This document shows, in pieces, positions 1 through 11,484 of a stretch of 64,000 nt of DNA; position 1 is the stretch's first letter; every line of letters starts with the position of its first letter. The translations under genes and the position numbers were made by a program. This DNA is from Lingula anatina (lineage: Eukaryota > Brachiopoda > Lingulata > Lingulida > Lingulidae). A model generated the notes under the pieces. That model worked only from the letters and a program-made list of their open reading frames with translations. It was not told the DNA's origin and searched no databases. Where the stretch lies: positions 1 through 64,000 of the forward strand of contig NW_019775920.1 of the NCBI RefSeq assembly GCF_001039355.2, read 5' to 3'.

Positions 1-4
1 TTGT

Positions 5-563
5 TTTATTGAGCACTAAAATGTTTCAGTACATTTTACAGGCCCTCTAAACTACTTGTGTTATACATACATGTAACATATATGTAGACCTATTATCACA
101 CTAATATACTGTAGATTGATTCACAACTGCCTCCGGTCGAATGCAAGCCCGTAAGGACCAACCAAAATTAAATGCCCGTGTCTGGTGCGGGTGCTCTGTT
201 TTCGTGGTTTTCTTGCATAATTGCGCGGTGCTTTGTTAATCTGGCAACAAATGTCGCTACAGATGAGATGCAAATAAAACGGTATAATGATCGACGCGAA
301 AATGCCTTTAGTCTGTTCTGATGCTTTTAATGTACGCACATCTACTATAATGTATAGGATTAGAAATTATCAACATCGGATCACTTGAAATAACCATCCA
401 AAGATCATGTACATTACGGCGCGTACACACAATTTGTTTGATTTGTGAATCAATCTACAGTATATTAGTGTGATAATAGGTCTACATATATGTTACATGT
501 ATGTATAACACAAGTAGTTTAGAGGGCCTGTAAAATGTACTGAAACATTTTAGTGCTCAATAA

Positions 564-602
<39 letters not shown>
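5..602. mobile_element. Foldback (MITE-like) element with 122-bp inverted arms and an (ATT)n tail
   Basis: Positions 5-126 and 443-564 are essentially perfect reverse complements, enclosing a 316-bp unique core. The right arm runs directly into an (ATT)n tract (563-602). The core has a short minus-strand open frame with no recognisable domain. Long arms around a noncoding core fit a non-autonomous foldback transposon. The left end lies at the window edge, so the target duplication cannot be checked. Confidence 0.7.
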
Positions 603-1860
603 TTCCGTTTATATAAAAGTTACCTAAGTCCCGCATAACACTATCTCAAAAATTGGTCACTTTATGACCCTTTAAAACACCGCTACAGATGTAGACACTC
701 CAACCCAATTAATTAAGTTCGATGTGAGAAAACTTTCAACAAGTGAAAATGTGAGTCACATATATTTAGATTAATATCGGAATGAATATATGACACGTTC
801 CATTACTTTCACTGGTTTATGTCACTGTACCCTCTAACAGGGAAAGCAGTCAGCAGTTATTAAAAGTAATGTGAAACATTAATAAAAACGTTATGCAAAA
901 CGTGAGCGTTTGGGATAAGTTAATTTGCGCTCTCATCTTTCATATGAAAAAAAATGCATATTTATTACAAGAGTTTAGGGTGGGAGGGGTAGCATAAGGG
1001 CATAGCAACTATTATGTTATGAAATAACGATTTGAAATAATAAAAAATGTCAAGTTGAGCCTTTCTACTGATATACTTTATCGTGTTTCGTGACTTTCTA
1101 GCTTGGTCGGTTAAGAAGATATATACCCCCCCCCCCCTGCACACACTTATTTCAACCTGTAAGATTGGAAAGTCGGTAGTCTGACTCGGGCAATAAAATC
1201 TCACTATCTCCACATCTGGTTTCTATCAAGCGCGTTCAGAGCTTCAGAGCTTAGGACTACCGTGACCCATAGGAGCCTACGCGATATATTCAGGATTGCG
1301 TAGCGGGAAAAATTAAGATAAGTTTTGCGTTGTGGCCTTACCTGTAATTATGTAACTTATGTGGACGTGTGCAATTTGAATAATTAAAATTAGTATGTAC
1401 CGCCAAGTAATGCAGCACAGAATCCACCACTGATAAGAAATATTGTATAAAAGGCGTTCAGAATTAATATCGGGAGTTCAGACTGGAGAAGACTCGAAGG
1501 TGACCGCTCGACAGAGCCATGCGAGACGGCTTGATAGTTGGAGGCTTCATATAGATGTAGTTAGAGAGCGTCAACCAATAAACCATTAAACTGGTCATTT
1601 TGTGGACTTGGGTTTTCTTTGCGCGACCTTACGTAAATCTGACACGAACCGTGGAATCTTTGGATCGCGTTATCCACTATGTAAGTCTAAAACGTAATGT
1701 CCTATTTCGAGCCCACGCTTGAATTAAGCGTACAAAATTATGTAAGTTTAGGACATTCATCTCCTATGTATATGTAAAAGGTACATAACAAATACGATAC
1801 GAGATCGATTTTTTTCATTTTATCCTTTCCCCAAGGACCCAAAAGAGAGAGGTATATGGG
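603..1860. other. No gene seen; AT-rich spacer
   Basis: No frame with recognisable protein similarity or convincing splice structure. A C-homopolymer lies near 1126-1137. I looked here for the missing N-terminal exon of the downstream P450 and did not find it. Confidence 0.4.
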
Positions 1861-2442
1861 TTGACAATATTGGACGAGCGGGAAATGAAGGCAAATTTAG
1901 TAAGTTCGACCCCGCCAAGTATCACCGTGTGTAGTGCTCATTTTGAAGTAGGAAAGAAATCGTATTTGGGTGGTACTCCAACTATATTTCCACTCACGGA
2001 ATCGAAGGTTTGTAAGCCCCGAAGAAAATTATTAGACATTTAACTGTTGATAACTGTGAGACAAATTCAAGTGAATCTGGCGGCGAGTGGGACTTGAACA
2101 GCGAGGGCGAAAATGGCTTCTCAAATACAGATCACGATGCCTACTGCATTGTATTTGATGCTAGCTCAGATGCGCTTTTTACGACATTTTAGTATGGAAC
2201 AGAAAATCCGATCTTTAGAAATTAAACTTTCACAAACAAGAGTGGAATTACAACTAGCAAAAAAAAAAAATGCACAAAGAAATAGTGTGACAGAGGAAAA
2301 GTACATAAAAATGCAGCATAAAGTCAGCATAAAGTCTATGCAAAACAAACCTGAAATGGATAAATTTTACACCGGTTTTGAAACTTACGAGGAATTAAAA
2401 TTTTTTCATAACTTTTTATACCCTGACATTACCTCAATGTAA
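1861..2442 (+). pseudogene. Decayed THAP-domain transposase relic
   Basis: The frame from 1861 gives the second half of a THAP zinc finger (CSAHF, then GTPTIFPL; HF-then-PTIFP spacing typical of the family). A Ser/Glu/Asp-rich linker follows but is readable only in a shifted frame (about 2040-2190). The first frame then resumes with a coiled-coil stretch and a FYTGFETYEELKFF segment, as found in transposases that combine THAP, coiled coil and a DDE domain. At least two frame changes and in-frame stops at 2041 and about 2095 show it is dead. No catalytic DDE part is visible downstream, so only the N-terminal third survives. Family placement (P-like or Harbinger-like) is inference. Confidence 0.55.
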
Positions 2443-2498
2443 AAAACAATGGCATGAAAACTGTCGTGTGAAATAATATTGTGAAACTTTGGTTTGAT

Positions 2499-2608
2499 TT
2501 CACAGCAAGGTTAAACCTGGTTTTAGTTTTACTTAGGTTTTAGTGTATTGTAATCGCCATTGCTTAGACCTGAGTAAAACTAAAACCAGGTTTAATCCTG
2601 ACTGTGAA
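2499..2608. repeat. Imperfect 40-bp-arm hairpin
   Basis: 2499-2536 and 2569-2608 are reverse complements with a few mismatches (core AAAACTAAAACCAGGTTTAA on the right arm). It lies between the THAP relic and the Tc1 element and may be the terminus of an older element. Confidence 0.5.
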
Positions 2609-2818
2609 GGATTATTGGATCGTATCTTACTTATGCAAATAACAAAAAAGAGAACACCTTTACCAAATATCACATTTTTATTATCACAATGCACTTAAAC
2701 ATATCTAGAAATGTTTAAACATTGCATTTTAAAACATGAAATATCGTAAGGTACCTTGGAAAGATATTTTCATGGCAACATCATTGATTTTATTATGCAA
2801 AATAAAATTGTGAAACTA

Positions 2819-4506
2819 TAGGGTTACTACTTAATATGGAATATTATTTTTTGGCAAGTAAATTTTCTACCAAATATTTGTTTTCTCTCTAACTACTTTA
2901 AACCCAAAAGTGAGGTGTCACTCCAAGTGTAGCCAGGTGTGTTACCTAAATACCACACAACTCTCGAAACAATTGATGCATGCAGTTGCATGTTCTGTGG
3001 TCAGAAATGAGAGGGGTGGACTTTTCGGCAATGTCTGCCCTTGTATAAAAACGCAGGGGTTTGGCCAATCTTTGGAGTGTATTTAGAGAAGCAACAAAGG
3101 GGTCGCTCTGAAACTTGACAGGTACCTTAGAGAAGATATAGTTCGACAGCTAAGCAACGCAGCTTACTATGGGATTCTTGCTCTTAGAGAAAATGGCCAG
3201 AAACGGACAGCCATTGCCAGGCAATGCAACATTTATCAGGAACCGTTAGTAAAGTCTTCCAAAGATATGCTACAACAGGGACACCTACTCCAATACCTCG
3301 ACCAGGGTGTCCGCGTATCACACCGAGAAGACAGGATCGCCTTCCCCTTAGAGTGCGCCGTGATGGTCGTTCAAAGACAACCAGTGTCCTCAGAAAAAAG
3401 TGGCACAATGTCATTCAAACGCCCGTTTCAAAGTCCCTCATGAACAAGAGATTACGGCAAGCCGGTTATTTTACACGGAGACCAGTAGGGAAATCACTGT
3501 TAACAGCAGGTCATGTACATCGACGTCTGCAATGGGCCGGGGACCACGTGCATTTGCAGCTAAAACACTGGAATCACGTCGTTTTCGGTGATAAGGCCAG
3601 ATATGGAGTTTTTTAGGGTTGACTGTCGAATCCTTGTCCGCCGACGTGTACTAGAGGCATAAAACGATGATTGTGTACTGCTTAGGGTGCAAGCAGGGGG
3701 TGGTAACGTCTCTGTTTCGGGAGCATTTCATGTCAGTGCCGAGAACCAGTTGGTTTTTCTAGGAGGCAACTTCAACCAAGGTTCCTACAGAGACATTCTA
3801 CAGCAAACAATGCTTCGATTTGTAAGATACATCTTCAGGAACAACTTTGTGTACCAAGACGACTGCGCAACCCCACATCGAGCTCGCAGAATCACTGTTT
3901 TTCTTCAAAACCAATGGGTTCAGCAACTGCCCTGGCCTGCAAACTCCCAAGATATGAACCCAATTGAAAATCTCTGGGCGGAAGTAACTCACAGAATTAA
4001 TAGCTATGATCATCGGCCGGTAAATAGTGATGAACTGCGTCAGGCAAATATCACTGCGTGAAATAATATCCCCATCCAAACTCTAAAAAACTTGTCACAT
4101 AGTATGCCATGTAGGATGAGCGCGCTAGCGGCTGCTGGAGGTCATACCCAGCATTGATGACTATTTCATTGACTATTTATGATTATTGATGACTTTTCAT
4201 GATTTACTGTAATGAGTTCTTTGACTGTGTAACATATCACTGTCCGGAGGCTATTGTTTTCTTTAATATCTTAGCTTAAAATTAATACTGTCATCAAACT
4301 GTTGATATGGTTTTCTGGGGGTGTTCTTTCTTTTGAATGTCAACTTATGTCAGATTTGATAATATTGACCAAAATATCTCACAGTAGAAGACTGGATATT
4401 TTTATCAGTCAGTGAAATACTTTTTTGATGAATCAAGCCAAAAAATTTTAATCAGCACTCAAAAATAACAAAGATAAAAAATATTCCATATTAAGTAGTA
4501 ACCCTG
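2819..4506 (+). mobile_element. Tc1-family (DD34E) DNA transposon, about 1.69 kb
   Basis: The ends carry perfect 26-bp terminal inverted repeats (2820-2845 and 4480-4505, beginning AGGGTTACTACTTAATATGG), each bordered outside by TA, the Tc1/mariner target duplication. Inside is a plus-strand transposase relic. The element is structurally complete, which suggests fairly recent insertion, but its transposase is broken. Confidence 0.85.
3130..4061 (+). pseudogene. Inactivated Tc1 transposase (DD34E)
   Basis: Within the TIR element, three frames carry successive pieces of a Tc1 transposase. The N-terminal helix-turn-helix (RTAIARQ) is in one frame. From 3224 a second frame has SGTVSKVFQRY, a GRPR-like linker (PRPGCPR) and the first catalytic Asp in VVFGDKARYG. 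After a shift in a T-run near 3608-3616, the third frame carries RVQAGG, then YQDDCATPH with the second Asp and NPIENLW with the Glu, separated by 34 residues. An in-frame TAA also interrupts this part near 3660. At least two frameshifts and one stop make it non-functional. The residue after the first Asp is Lys instead of the common Glu. Confidence 0.85.
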
Positions 4507-5161
4507 TAAGTCTTTAATTGTATTTATTAATAGGCGAATATATATTTAAAAAAAAANATAATTGTTCTGGCCGCTAAGTAATGTTTACAATTCTTCACTT
4601 GTGTTCAATATTTTAGGAGCAAAATGTGTTCAAATGTGCATGGAAAAAAAGACAGAACAAAATATTTTATTTTAAATATTTTCATCGACGCCTCCATTTT
4701 GTCCATTATTCAATACTTCACGCGTCTTATCCAGCTGTACATGTGCAACCCATTAGAATTAAAATAGCAAAAATTGGGTCATGTGAAAAATAGGTCTATA
4801 TATCATACTAATCTATATGTGTGAGGTTTAATTGGACAGGCATTTCTTATTCGTATTCGATTTCACCAGGTCTGCCGAAAATCAGGGGCACAAGTCGAAG
4901 GGTCTTGTGGTCGTAGTCCGCGACTTTGGTTGGTTGAATTGAGTGTTTTGTATGTTTTGTCAATTAACTTATGATCAACACAATATATAAATGAAATTAC
5001 CACTGTAACATGATTATCATCTTTTTATGTGCCCCGACAAAGGTTCAGGAAAAAATATTTCTATAGAAAATATTTCATAGACTATATAAAAAGGCCTTAT
5101 TAAATGCAGGTATACAGTGTAAGCAATTAGCACCAGTTACTACATGTACATAAAACATAAG
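4507..5161. other. No gene seen
   Basis: AT-rich spacer with one ambiguous base at 4557. No coding exon of the downstream P450 was identified here. Confidence 0.4.
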
Positions 5162-5163
5162 AC

Positions 5164-5393
5164 CCCATTCCCATACCTCGCTCGATGTAGCAGGATCGCC
5201 CCAACTCCTAGAGGATTATCGCTAAACTGCTTTCAGTTTAAGCGGCTTAGATGTCTGGCACACCTAATGAATAGCTGCTAAACGATAGATAATCCAACCT
5301 TAACAGCTTCAATAGGCGTGCCAGACATCAGGGTCGCTTAAAGCTAGAAACCCCTTTGAGATGCTAAATCAATCTAGGTATGGGAACGGGGTG
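5164..5393. mobile_element. Short foldback (MITE-like) element
   Basis: The ends, CCCCATTCCCATACCT at the left and AGGTATGGGAACGGGG at the right, are inverted repeats with one mismatch. Nested inner arms (ATGTCTGGCACACCT and AGGCGTGCCAGACAT) are also inverted. It is about 230 bp with no coding capacity. A short direct repeat and an ATC/ATT microsatellite follow it up to the P450 acceptor. Confidence 0.6.
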
Positions 5394-5501
5394 ATCACTA
5401 TTATCAGGTATCGGTGATCGCTATTATCAGGTATCGTTATCATCATCATCATCATTATTATTATTATTATCATTATTATTATTATTATTATTATTGATTA
5501 G

Positions 5502-7201
5502 GAACTCATGATTACCGTAAAATGCGGGAAATCCTGAAGTCTCTCCATCACAATTACGGCCCGGTTGTCAAGGAGACGAGATCAGGTGACACGTTTGTCC
5601 ACCTGTTTCACCTGGACGATATCTGTGGTGTCCTGCGTAACAGCCAGGTCCAGACGGACGTTTATCCATTGTTTCCTCCACTAGGGTTCTACAGAAGATG
5701 GAGAAGGATTGGGCCTGGCATTGGCAACGTGTAAGAAAGTACATTACCCCCTTTAACTAGTTTAATGTGCCAGGAACATGACTTTCTTCAAATTGAGTTA
5801 CGTAACTTCTTTTTATTATTAGTATTTTCAATATAAATAGAGCCTGGGTATATAGGTTTTAAAAAGGGTTAAGCCCCACGATTTTTTTCTAAAATTTTAA
5901 ACCAAAATAAGGTTTACTTCATTTAAAGAAAAGCCGGCGGTACATGTACCCCCCTTCAAATAAACTAAATGTATGTCTTGATCAAAAGCTGTGTGTCTCC
6001 TGCATGTAATAAACAATTGTGGCAGTATTCTTTTCATGATCAGTTGGAAGGTTTGTTTTATGGTCTTTACGTTAAATCGTGAAATCTGAGACCAAATTCA
6101 TCACGTGATAACGGACGTCTGCAGCCGTTATCGTGACGTCCAAATACAGGATAGGCTAGCCTCTTGTTTATTTTTCTTTCCCGATAATTGAATTTGAACT
6201 AAAATGACTCTTGTGAGATCAATCAAAACGCTATTCCAGTGGCACCTACACTGAACTTTAAACCCTTTAACCAATTTTGCATTATGAATCCTGGATTATG
6301 AAAACATGTTTTTCGACAATGAGATCATGTCCCTCGATCTGTAAGCAGTTCAATATGCCTAACTGATTTTTCTTTGATAATGCATGCCCCACTAGTTAAT
6401 ATGTACCGGTAGGACAAATACACCGTTTAACCGATATTTCAGCGATGGAAAGTGACTTGTTTTGTTTTAGCTGGTGTTGTTTACCTAGGGTACCTTATTG
6501 CAATGAAAAAATTTAAAAATATTAAGAAATGTATTCTGTGTTGTTACATTGCATCTATAATTTTAATTTAAACTTTTTTCATTGTGAGCTAATTTAAGAC
6601 ATTCTCCTTTTTGGTTGAATTTTCCAAATTATTTGGGTGGTCTTGTTTGTGATTTTATGGACCGATCCAACAGAAACAGACATAAAGCGGTCACTTTTTA
6701 TAAACCCCTATTTTAGCAACGGAGAAGAGTGGCGCACACTGCGTGGCCTGGTGCAAAGCCACATCTTGCGACCAAACATCGTTGCTGATTATTTGCCGTT
6801 TATCAATGAAGTTGCTGACGATTTCCTCACACGGCTGCCCGGCATTCAGACAGCAAATGGAGAAGTCCCGAACCTTTACGAGGAAGTTGCTAAATGGCAT
6901 CTTAAATGTAAGTATTTTACGCATTACTTAAATGTAAGTTTTACTATTCCGCATTACTATATCGTGCAATTGAAATACAGCTGTTGAAATAATTCACCCA
7001 TTTTATTATGTTTTAGTCCGTCCCCCTTGAGAACACTTCTGTCTACTTACCGGCCCAAAACAGATATATATATATATTGTCAAAGGGTTTGCATATGCAA
7101 GCAATATTTTACGTTGTTTTGAAATTTGGCGTATAGTAGTATTTGTGGCAGTACTTCTACAGGGGCAGTATCAGCAGAAGCAATAAAAGTATTGGGTATC
7201 G

Positions 7202-7246
<45 letters not shown>

Positions 7247-10200
7247 TAAAACACGGTAAGTATTAAACATACGTTGTACTACCCATTATTGGATCCATTT
7301 TGAGCACCAACTTATAAATAACGATTATTTAAATAATGACGTGAGTGGATATGTATAGAATAAGATATAAATGCTGGTATGAGGCAACGAAATCATAAAC
7401 AAAATATCGCGAGGTTACGTTCGGGTACCTAAAAAGTAGGAAATACAGTATATCTAAGGCGCAGCTAAACCGTCTATGATTATCTTGAAACACTGATTTG
7501 CTCTACTTCGATCAAAGTTCCCTTCACGTTATTTTTTCTATAATTATTCCAGCCACTGCCAGAAATGTTTTTGAGACACATCCGGGCTTCTTTGATAATG
7601 AGGTCAACGAGTTCTTTGACGTCCGCTCCATGATAGAAGCCACGCAAACCGTCGTTCGCAGCGCCACGGGCCTGTATTATTCACTTCCTCTGTACAGATA
7701 CGTGAGAACTGCGCAGTGGAATACCATGGTAGAGAGTGCGGATTACTTGTTTGGGTAAATACAACCTCTCTACCACCCTACTCACTAACAAAGATGCACA
7801 TACTTTATTTTTTCCATTACATACTCAGAGTTATTCACTGACTTATTGTGTGCTCTTGTCTGTAATCTGAGACGACAAAATGATTGAATACATAAGTAAA
7901 TAGAAGGTATATTTTCATCATCTCTTGTTATAAGCAACGAATCGGAATTAAACTATATTTTTATTTACAAATCTGCGCGACTTATTATTATTGTTATTAT
8001 TATTATTGTTGTTGTTAGTATATATGTCAAAGTAATATTTGCAATGTTATTTTTATCAGGGGTTTGCAAAAACTTTTGGACCGGGCGGTCGAAGACATTA
8101 AGGTCCTCTCCGCCACAAACCAGTTGCCAGATGACAAATATAGTTTCCTGCGACATGTTATGTCGCGTTCAGGTAACCTCTTACACGCGGTGCTTCATGC
8201 ACCAATCACAATATAGACGGCGCTCTCTACATGTTTATTAGAACGAACACACATTTTACCGAACTGTGATTGGATAATATTCAAACAGTAATCATGACGT
8301 ACCCATTCCAGGTGATATCCCGTACAGTGAGTGGGGCATGCTGTCATTGGATATGGTATTCGATGGACTCATTGCGGTAAGAACGAATGAGAGGAGAAGG
8401 GGGATTGCTCGCCCTCCGTTAATTATTAGCGTTCCTTCCGTTACCCTTCTCCTAGCAAGGCTTGTGTTACATACAGAGTAAACTTTGTAAATCTACTCAT
8501 ACTCTCTTAAACCATCAAAACATAATGGTGTATACCTGCAGATTACCCTTTACTGTGAAATTTTACGTATTTGGCACATTTTAATGATTGACCTCTGCAT
8601 CGGTATGAGTTTTTAACTGCTCCTCTTTCCACATGTACGAGGGTTCAATTAAGAGCGCATTAAGAACAGCGGAATAACAGATCTGTGGATCAAATATGGC
8701 GAACAACTAAATAGCTTGCCGCTTAATTCCTGGTTAGACACTGAATAGATTCCCAACGCAACAAGTATTCAAGTAGGTCGGCCATATTTGATCCGCGGAT
8801 CTGTTAGTCCGCTGTTCTGAATTCGATCTCTGACGTTAATGTCACTTTTCATGCATTCCGTTCATCAATTTGCAGTTATAGTAATTTGGCAATCATTCCA
8901 TTCCATACAAAGTCCAACAAAATTAGTTTTTTTTTCCTTTTTTTTTTTTTTTACGTCCGTATAATAACACTTTTCCAGACACCAGCCGTTTTGATTTGGA
9001 ATCTGTTCACGCTTTCAAAGCACAGTCACGTGCAAGACAAGCTATTTGAGGAAGTGGAGAGAATCGTGCCGAGGGGAGAAAATGTGACAAAGGACCACAT
9101 CAAGAAGATGAAGTACATGAAAGCTTTTCTCAAGGAAACCTCCAGGTCTGTGAAACACCACATCTTACACAATATTTATTTTCAGTATTATAGTAAGGGG
9201 CTTTTTGCAATTGTAGATAAAAGACTAGAAAATGTACAATGATAGCTTCTTCGTACATCAGATAAAATCAGATTTTTTTTTCAAACCACAACATCTCAGC
9301 GTATGACAAACGATTTCTTCAGGGAATATATAATGCAAGGCATTTCCAAATGTTGATGAATCAAAAAGTCAAAAATTCTTATGCATGCCAAAATTTTAAT
9401 CTATTGGTGAATATAGGGAGGCTATATAGCAAGTGTATTTCCTAGCATAATATATTCATTGTAAATATGTGACATTTTTTTTTACTCTGGATGAATAACA
9501 AATTATGACTCACACATGCCGAGTTAGTGATTTTTAGCAAATTACTTCAAGTGGTAAGACTCAGAATTTTATTCTATTCACTGAAGCGAAATCACATCAT
9601 ATAACCTTAAAGCACAAATTAACACGCGTGTGTGTTGACGGTGAATTAAATGAGCCTCTCTGCTGCCATAAATGCCAGTTTACATTTGTGCTGTAACGGC
9701 TTATCTTAAAAATGTCATATTTTTTCTGTTACAGGTTTTTTCCTCTTACGGTGGAACTTACCAGAATTCCACAGCAGGACACGGTGGTTGGTGGATACCA
9801 TATACCAATGGGGGTACAGTGTATAACCAGCTTAGCACGTACTAAAAGAAAGGATTTTATAAAGAAATACAGTATGCCTTCTTTACCTGACAGTGGAAAA
9901 AACACTGTCGTAATACTACACAGTGGCTCTTTACTAAACTCTTTTTTTAGAATTTCTATTTGAGATCCAATAAGATAATTTGGACGCCTCAACATAAAGC
10001 GTTTGATATGGAATGACAAACAATAAAACACAACCTTGTGATGAACGCCGTTTTCCGTTGAACGTTTGTTTGGTGAAATTTGGTTCTCGAATGTACAGTA
10101 GCCTTTTCCTGAGATCTCTGTCATTTCTTGGAACAATTTGCCACATATATTATTATCATTTCTTTCGGGATTACAATGTTTTCGATATCTGCATGGTCCA

Positions 10201-10600
10201 TTATTTGTGGTCATGGCAACTATGTAAATAATGTTAAAGTGATGATAATAATAATTCGTCACAGCATTATGTACAACTTGTAAAGTACAACTTAAAATTT
10301 AAAAACACACCAACCAAGTTTTAAACTATAATAATTTCTCCATAAACGAAGAGCTGATTTATACATTTTGGCCTGGTAAGCCGTGGCGCCATCTATACTA
10401 ATACATCATTCTTGTACCTTTTCTTTACAGACGATTCTTTCTCTGAACAGCCTCGTGTTCTACCACAGCCCAGAATATTTCGTGGCTCCTGAACAGTTTC
10501 AACCTGAGCGATGGCTTCGAGAAAACACCTCTGAGGATTATAACCCGTACACGCTGCTGCCGTTTGGCCACGGGACCCGGATGTGCCTAGGTTGGGACAT

Positions 10601-10641
<41 letters not shown>

Positions 10642-11091
10642 GTGTATGTGTGCTCTGTATATGTGTGTGCGTGTCTGTGTGTGTGTGTGCGGGACCTATT
10701 TTGAAATTCACACGTATATTTGGTATTTGTTCTTCTTTTCTTGGATTTTGATACTTTACATTCGTTCTTGGTCTGATCTCCCCCATTTTCCTTCCGTTTT
10801 TTTTTTTTTTTTGTTTTTTTTCTCTCTTCTTTCCCTTGCCCGATATCTTGCTCTATTCTCTCTCCATTTCCATTTTTCACATTCTTGGAATATTTAACCA
10901 AAAACATATTTGTTTTTGAAGGTCGAAGATTTGCGGAGCTGGAGCTGAGTGTGATGCTAGTGAAGATCTTGCAGAGGTACCGCCTACAGTGGATGGGCAA
11001 GGTGGACATGGGGCAGGAGTTCCACTCTGTGCACGTGCCCGATTGTGCGGCAAGGGTCAAGTTTATTGAGCGTCAGGAGATGCAGCAATGA
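5502..11091 (+). CDS. Cytochrome P450, mitochondrial clan (nine exons; N-terminal exon not found)
   Basis: Exons: 5502-5730, 6717-6907, 7553-7754, 8060-8172, 8312-8376, 8979-9145, 9735-9813, 10431-10590, 10922-11091. All junctions are GT-AG and the frame stays open for 457 residues, stop TGA 11089-11091. The first exon seen starts mid-protein (HDYRKMREIL, then YGPVVKE), so about 50 residues with the presequence are missing upstream. Family motifs: NGEEWRTLR (helix C region), ExxR in KETSRFFP, QPERW, and the haem loop FGHGTRMCLGRRFAELE with the Cys ligand. Overall pattern (YGPVVKE, NGEEW, CLGRR) matches mitochondrial-type animal P450s, which take electrons from adrenodoxin-like ferredoxin. The I-helix reads FDGLIATP where relatives have AGxDTT, so the acid is absent. 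Substrate unknown. Introns hold a MITE (8663-8818) and microsatellites. Confidence 0.9.
7201..7245. repeat. (GTA)n microsatellite in P450 intron
   Basis: Uninterrupted GTA trinucleotide run between P450 exons 2 and 3. Confidence 0.95.
8663..8818. mobile_element. MITE with 38-bp inverted arms in P450 intron
   Basis: 8663-8700 and 8781-8818 are reverse complements with a few mismatches (outer end AGAACAGCGG, inner end GATCAAATATGGC). The total is 156 bp with no coding capacity. It lies between P450 exons 5 and 6. Confidence 0.7.
10604..10690. repeat. (CT)n-(GT)n compound microsatellite beside a splice donor
   Basis: A CT run followed by an interrupted GT run starts 13 bases after the donor of P450 exon 8. 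The donor itself is weak (GTTGGG). Confidence 0.95.
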
Positions 11092-11335
11092 GTTATCTAA
11101 GACTGGACAATGACGATGTGAATCATGAGTGACTTACAGCTCTTGTTATCAGTGTGGTTCTATTTGTTGGTTATAACGTAATATCCAATCCTTTACATCT
11201 TAGAAAAAATGCTGCTCTCTTTTGAAAACCAGATTTTTTCTTGACCAAATTCAACTCCCATCTCTCTCTCTCTTTTCCAATCTCGCTCTCTCAACACACA
11301 TCTCTCTCATGTCTTGCTCTCTCTTTCTCCACATC
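11092..11335. other. P450 3' flank, no clear polyadenylation signal
   Basis: AT-rich with CT-rich stretches near 11265-11330. No AATAAA appears within a few hundred bases of the stop; the nearest I see is about 12391. Confidence 0.35.
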
Positions 11336-11484
11336 TCAACTGGCAGCCACGAGAGTAACAAGTAGAATCAGCTTCATCATCTTGGCGGGAAAATAGTTGT
11401 CGTCTGCTTACCGACGGACCGAGTGACTCGAATTTTGACTGGAATCTAAGTCGATCCAAACTAGAACAAGACATGCGTTTTATA
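11336..11484 (-). pseudogene. Inverted relic of the Gly/Tyr-peptide promoter and signal-peptide exon
   Basis: On the minus strand this region matches the promoter-to-exon-1 region of the Gly/Tyr peptide gene at 15.2 kb: a TATA box (11479-11484), a shared leader including GCCAAGATGAT around the ATG, and a start at 11380 with nearly the same TATA-to-ATG distance (about 104 versus 102 bases). The frame reads MMKLILLVTLVAAS and stops at TGA 11336-11338, where the intact gene continues. No Gly/Tyr exon follows, so it is a truncated inverted duplicate. The TATA region might still drive a noncoding transcript towards the P450 3' end (inference). Confidence 0.65.
11479..11484 (-). promoter_or_regulatory. 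TATA box of the relic copy
   Basis: TATAAA on the minus strand, in the same relative position as the TATA box of the intact gene at 15209. Confidence 0.5.

Noticed and set aside
6088-6145. CGTGATAACGG inverted repeat in a P450 intron
   Set aside because: Arms of about 10 bases, within chance expectation.
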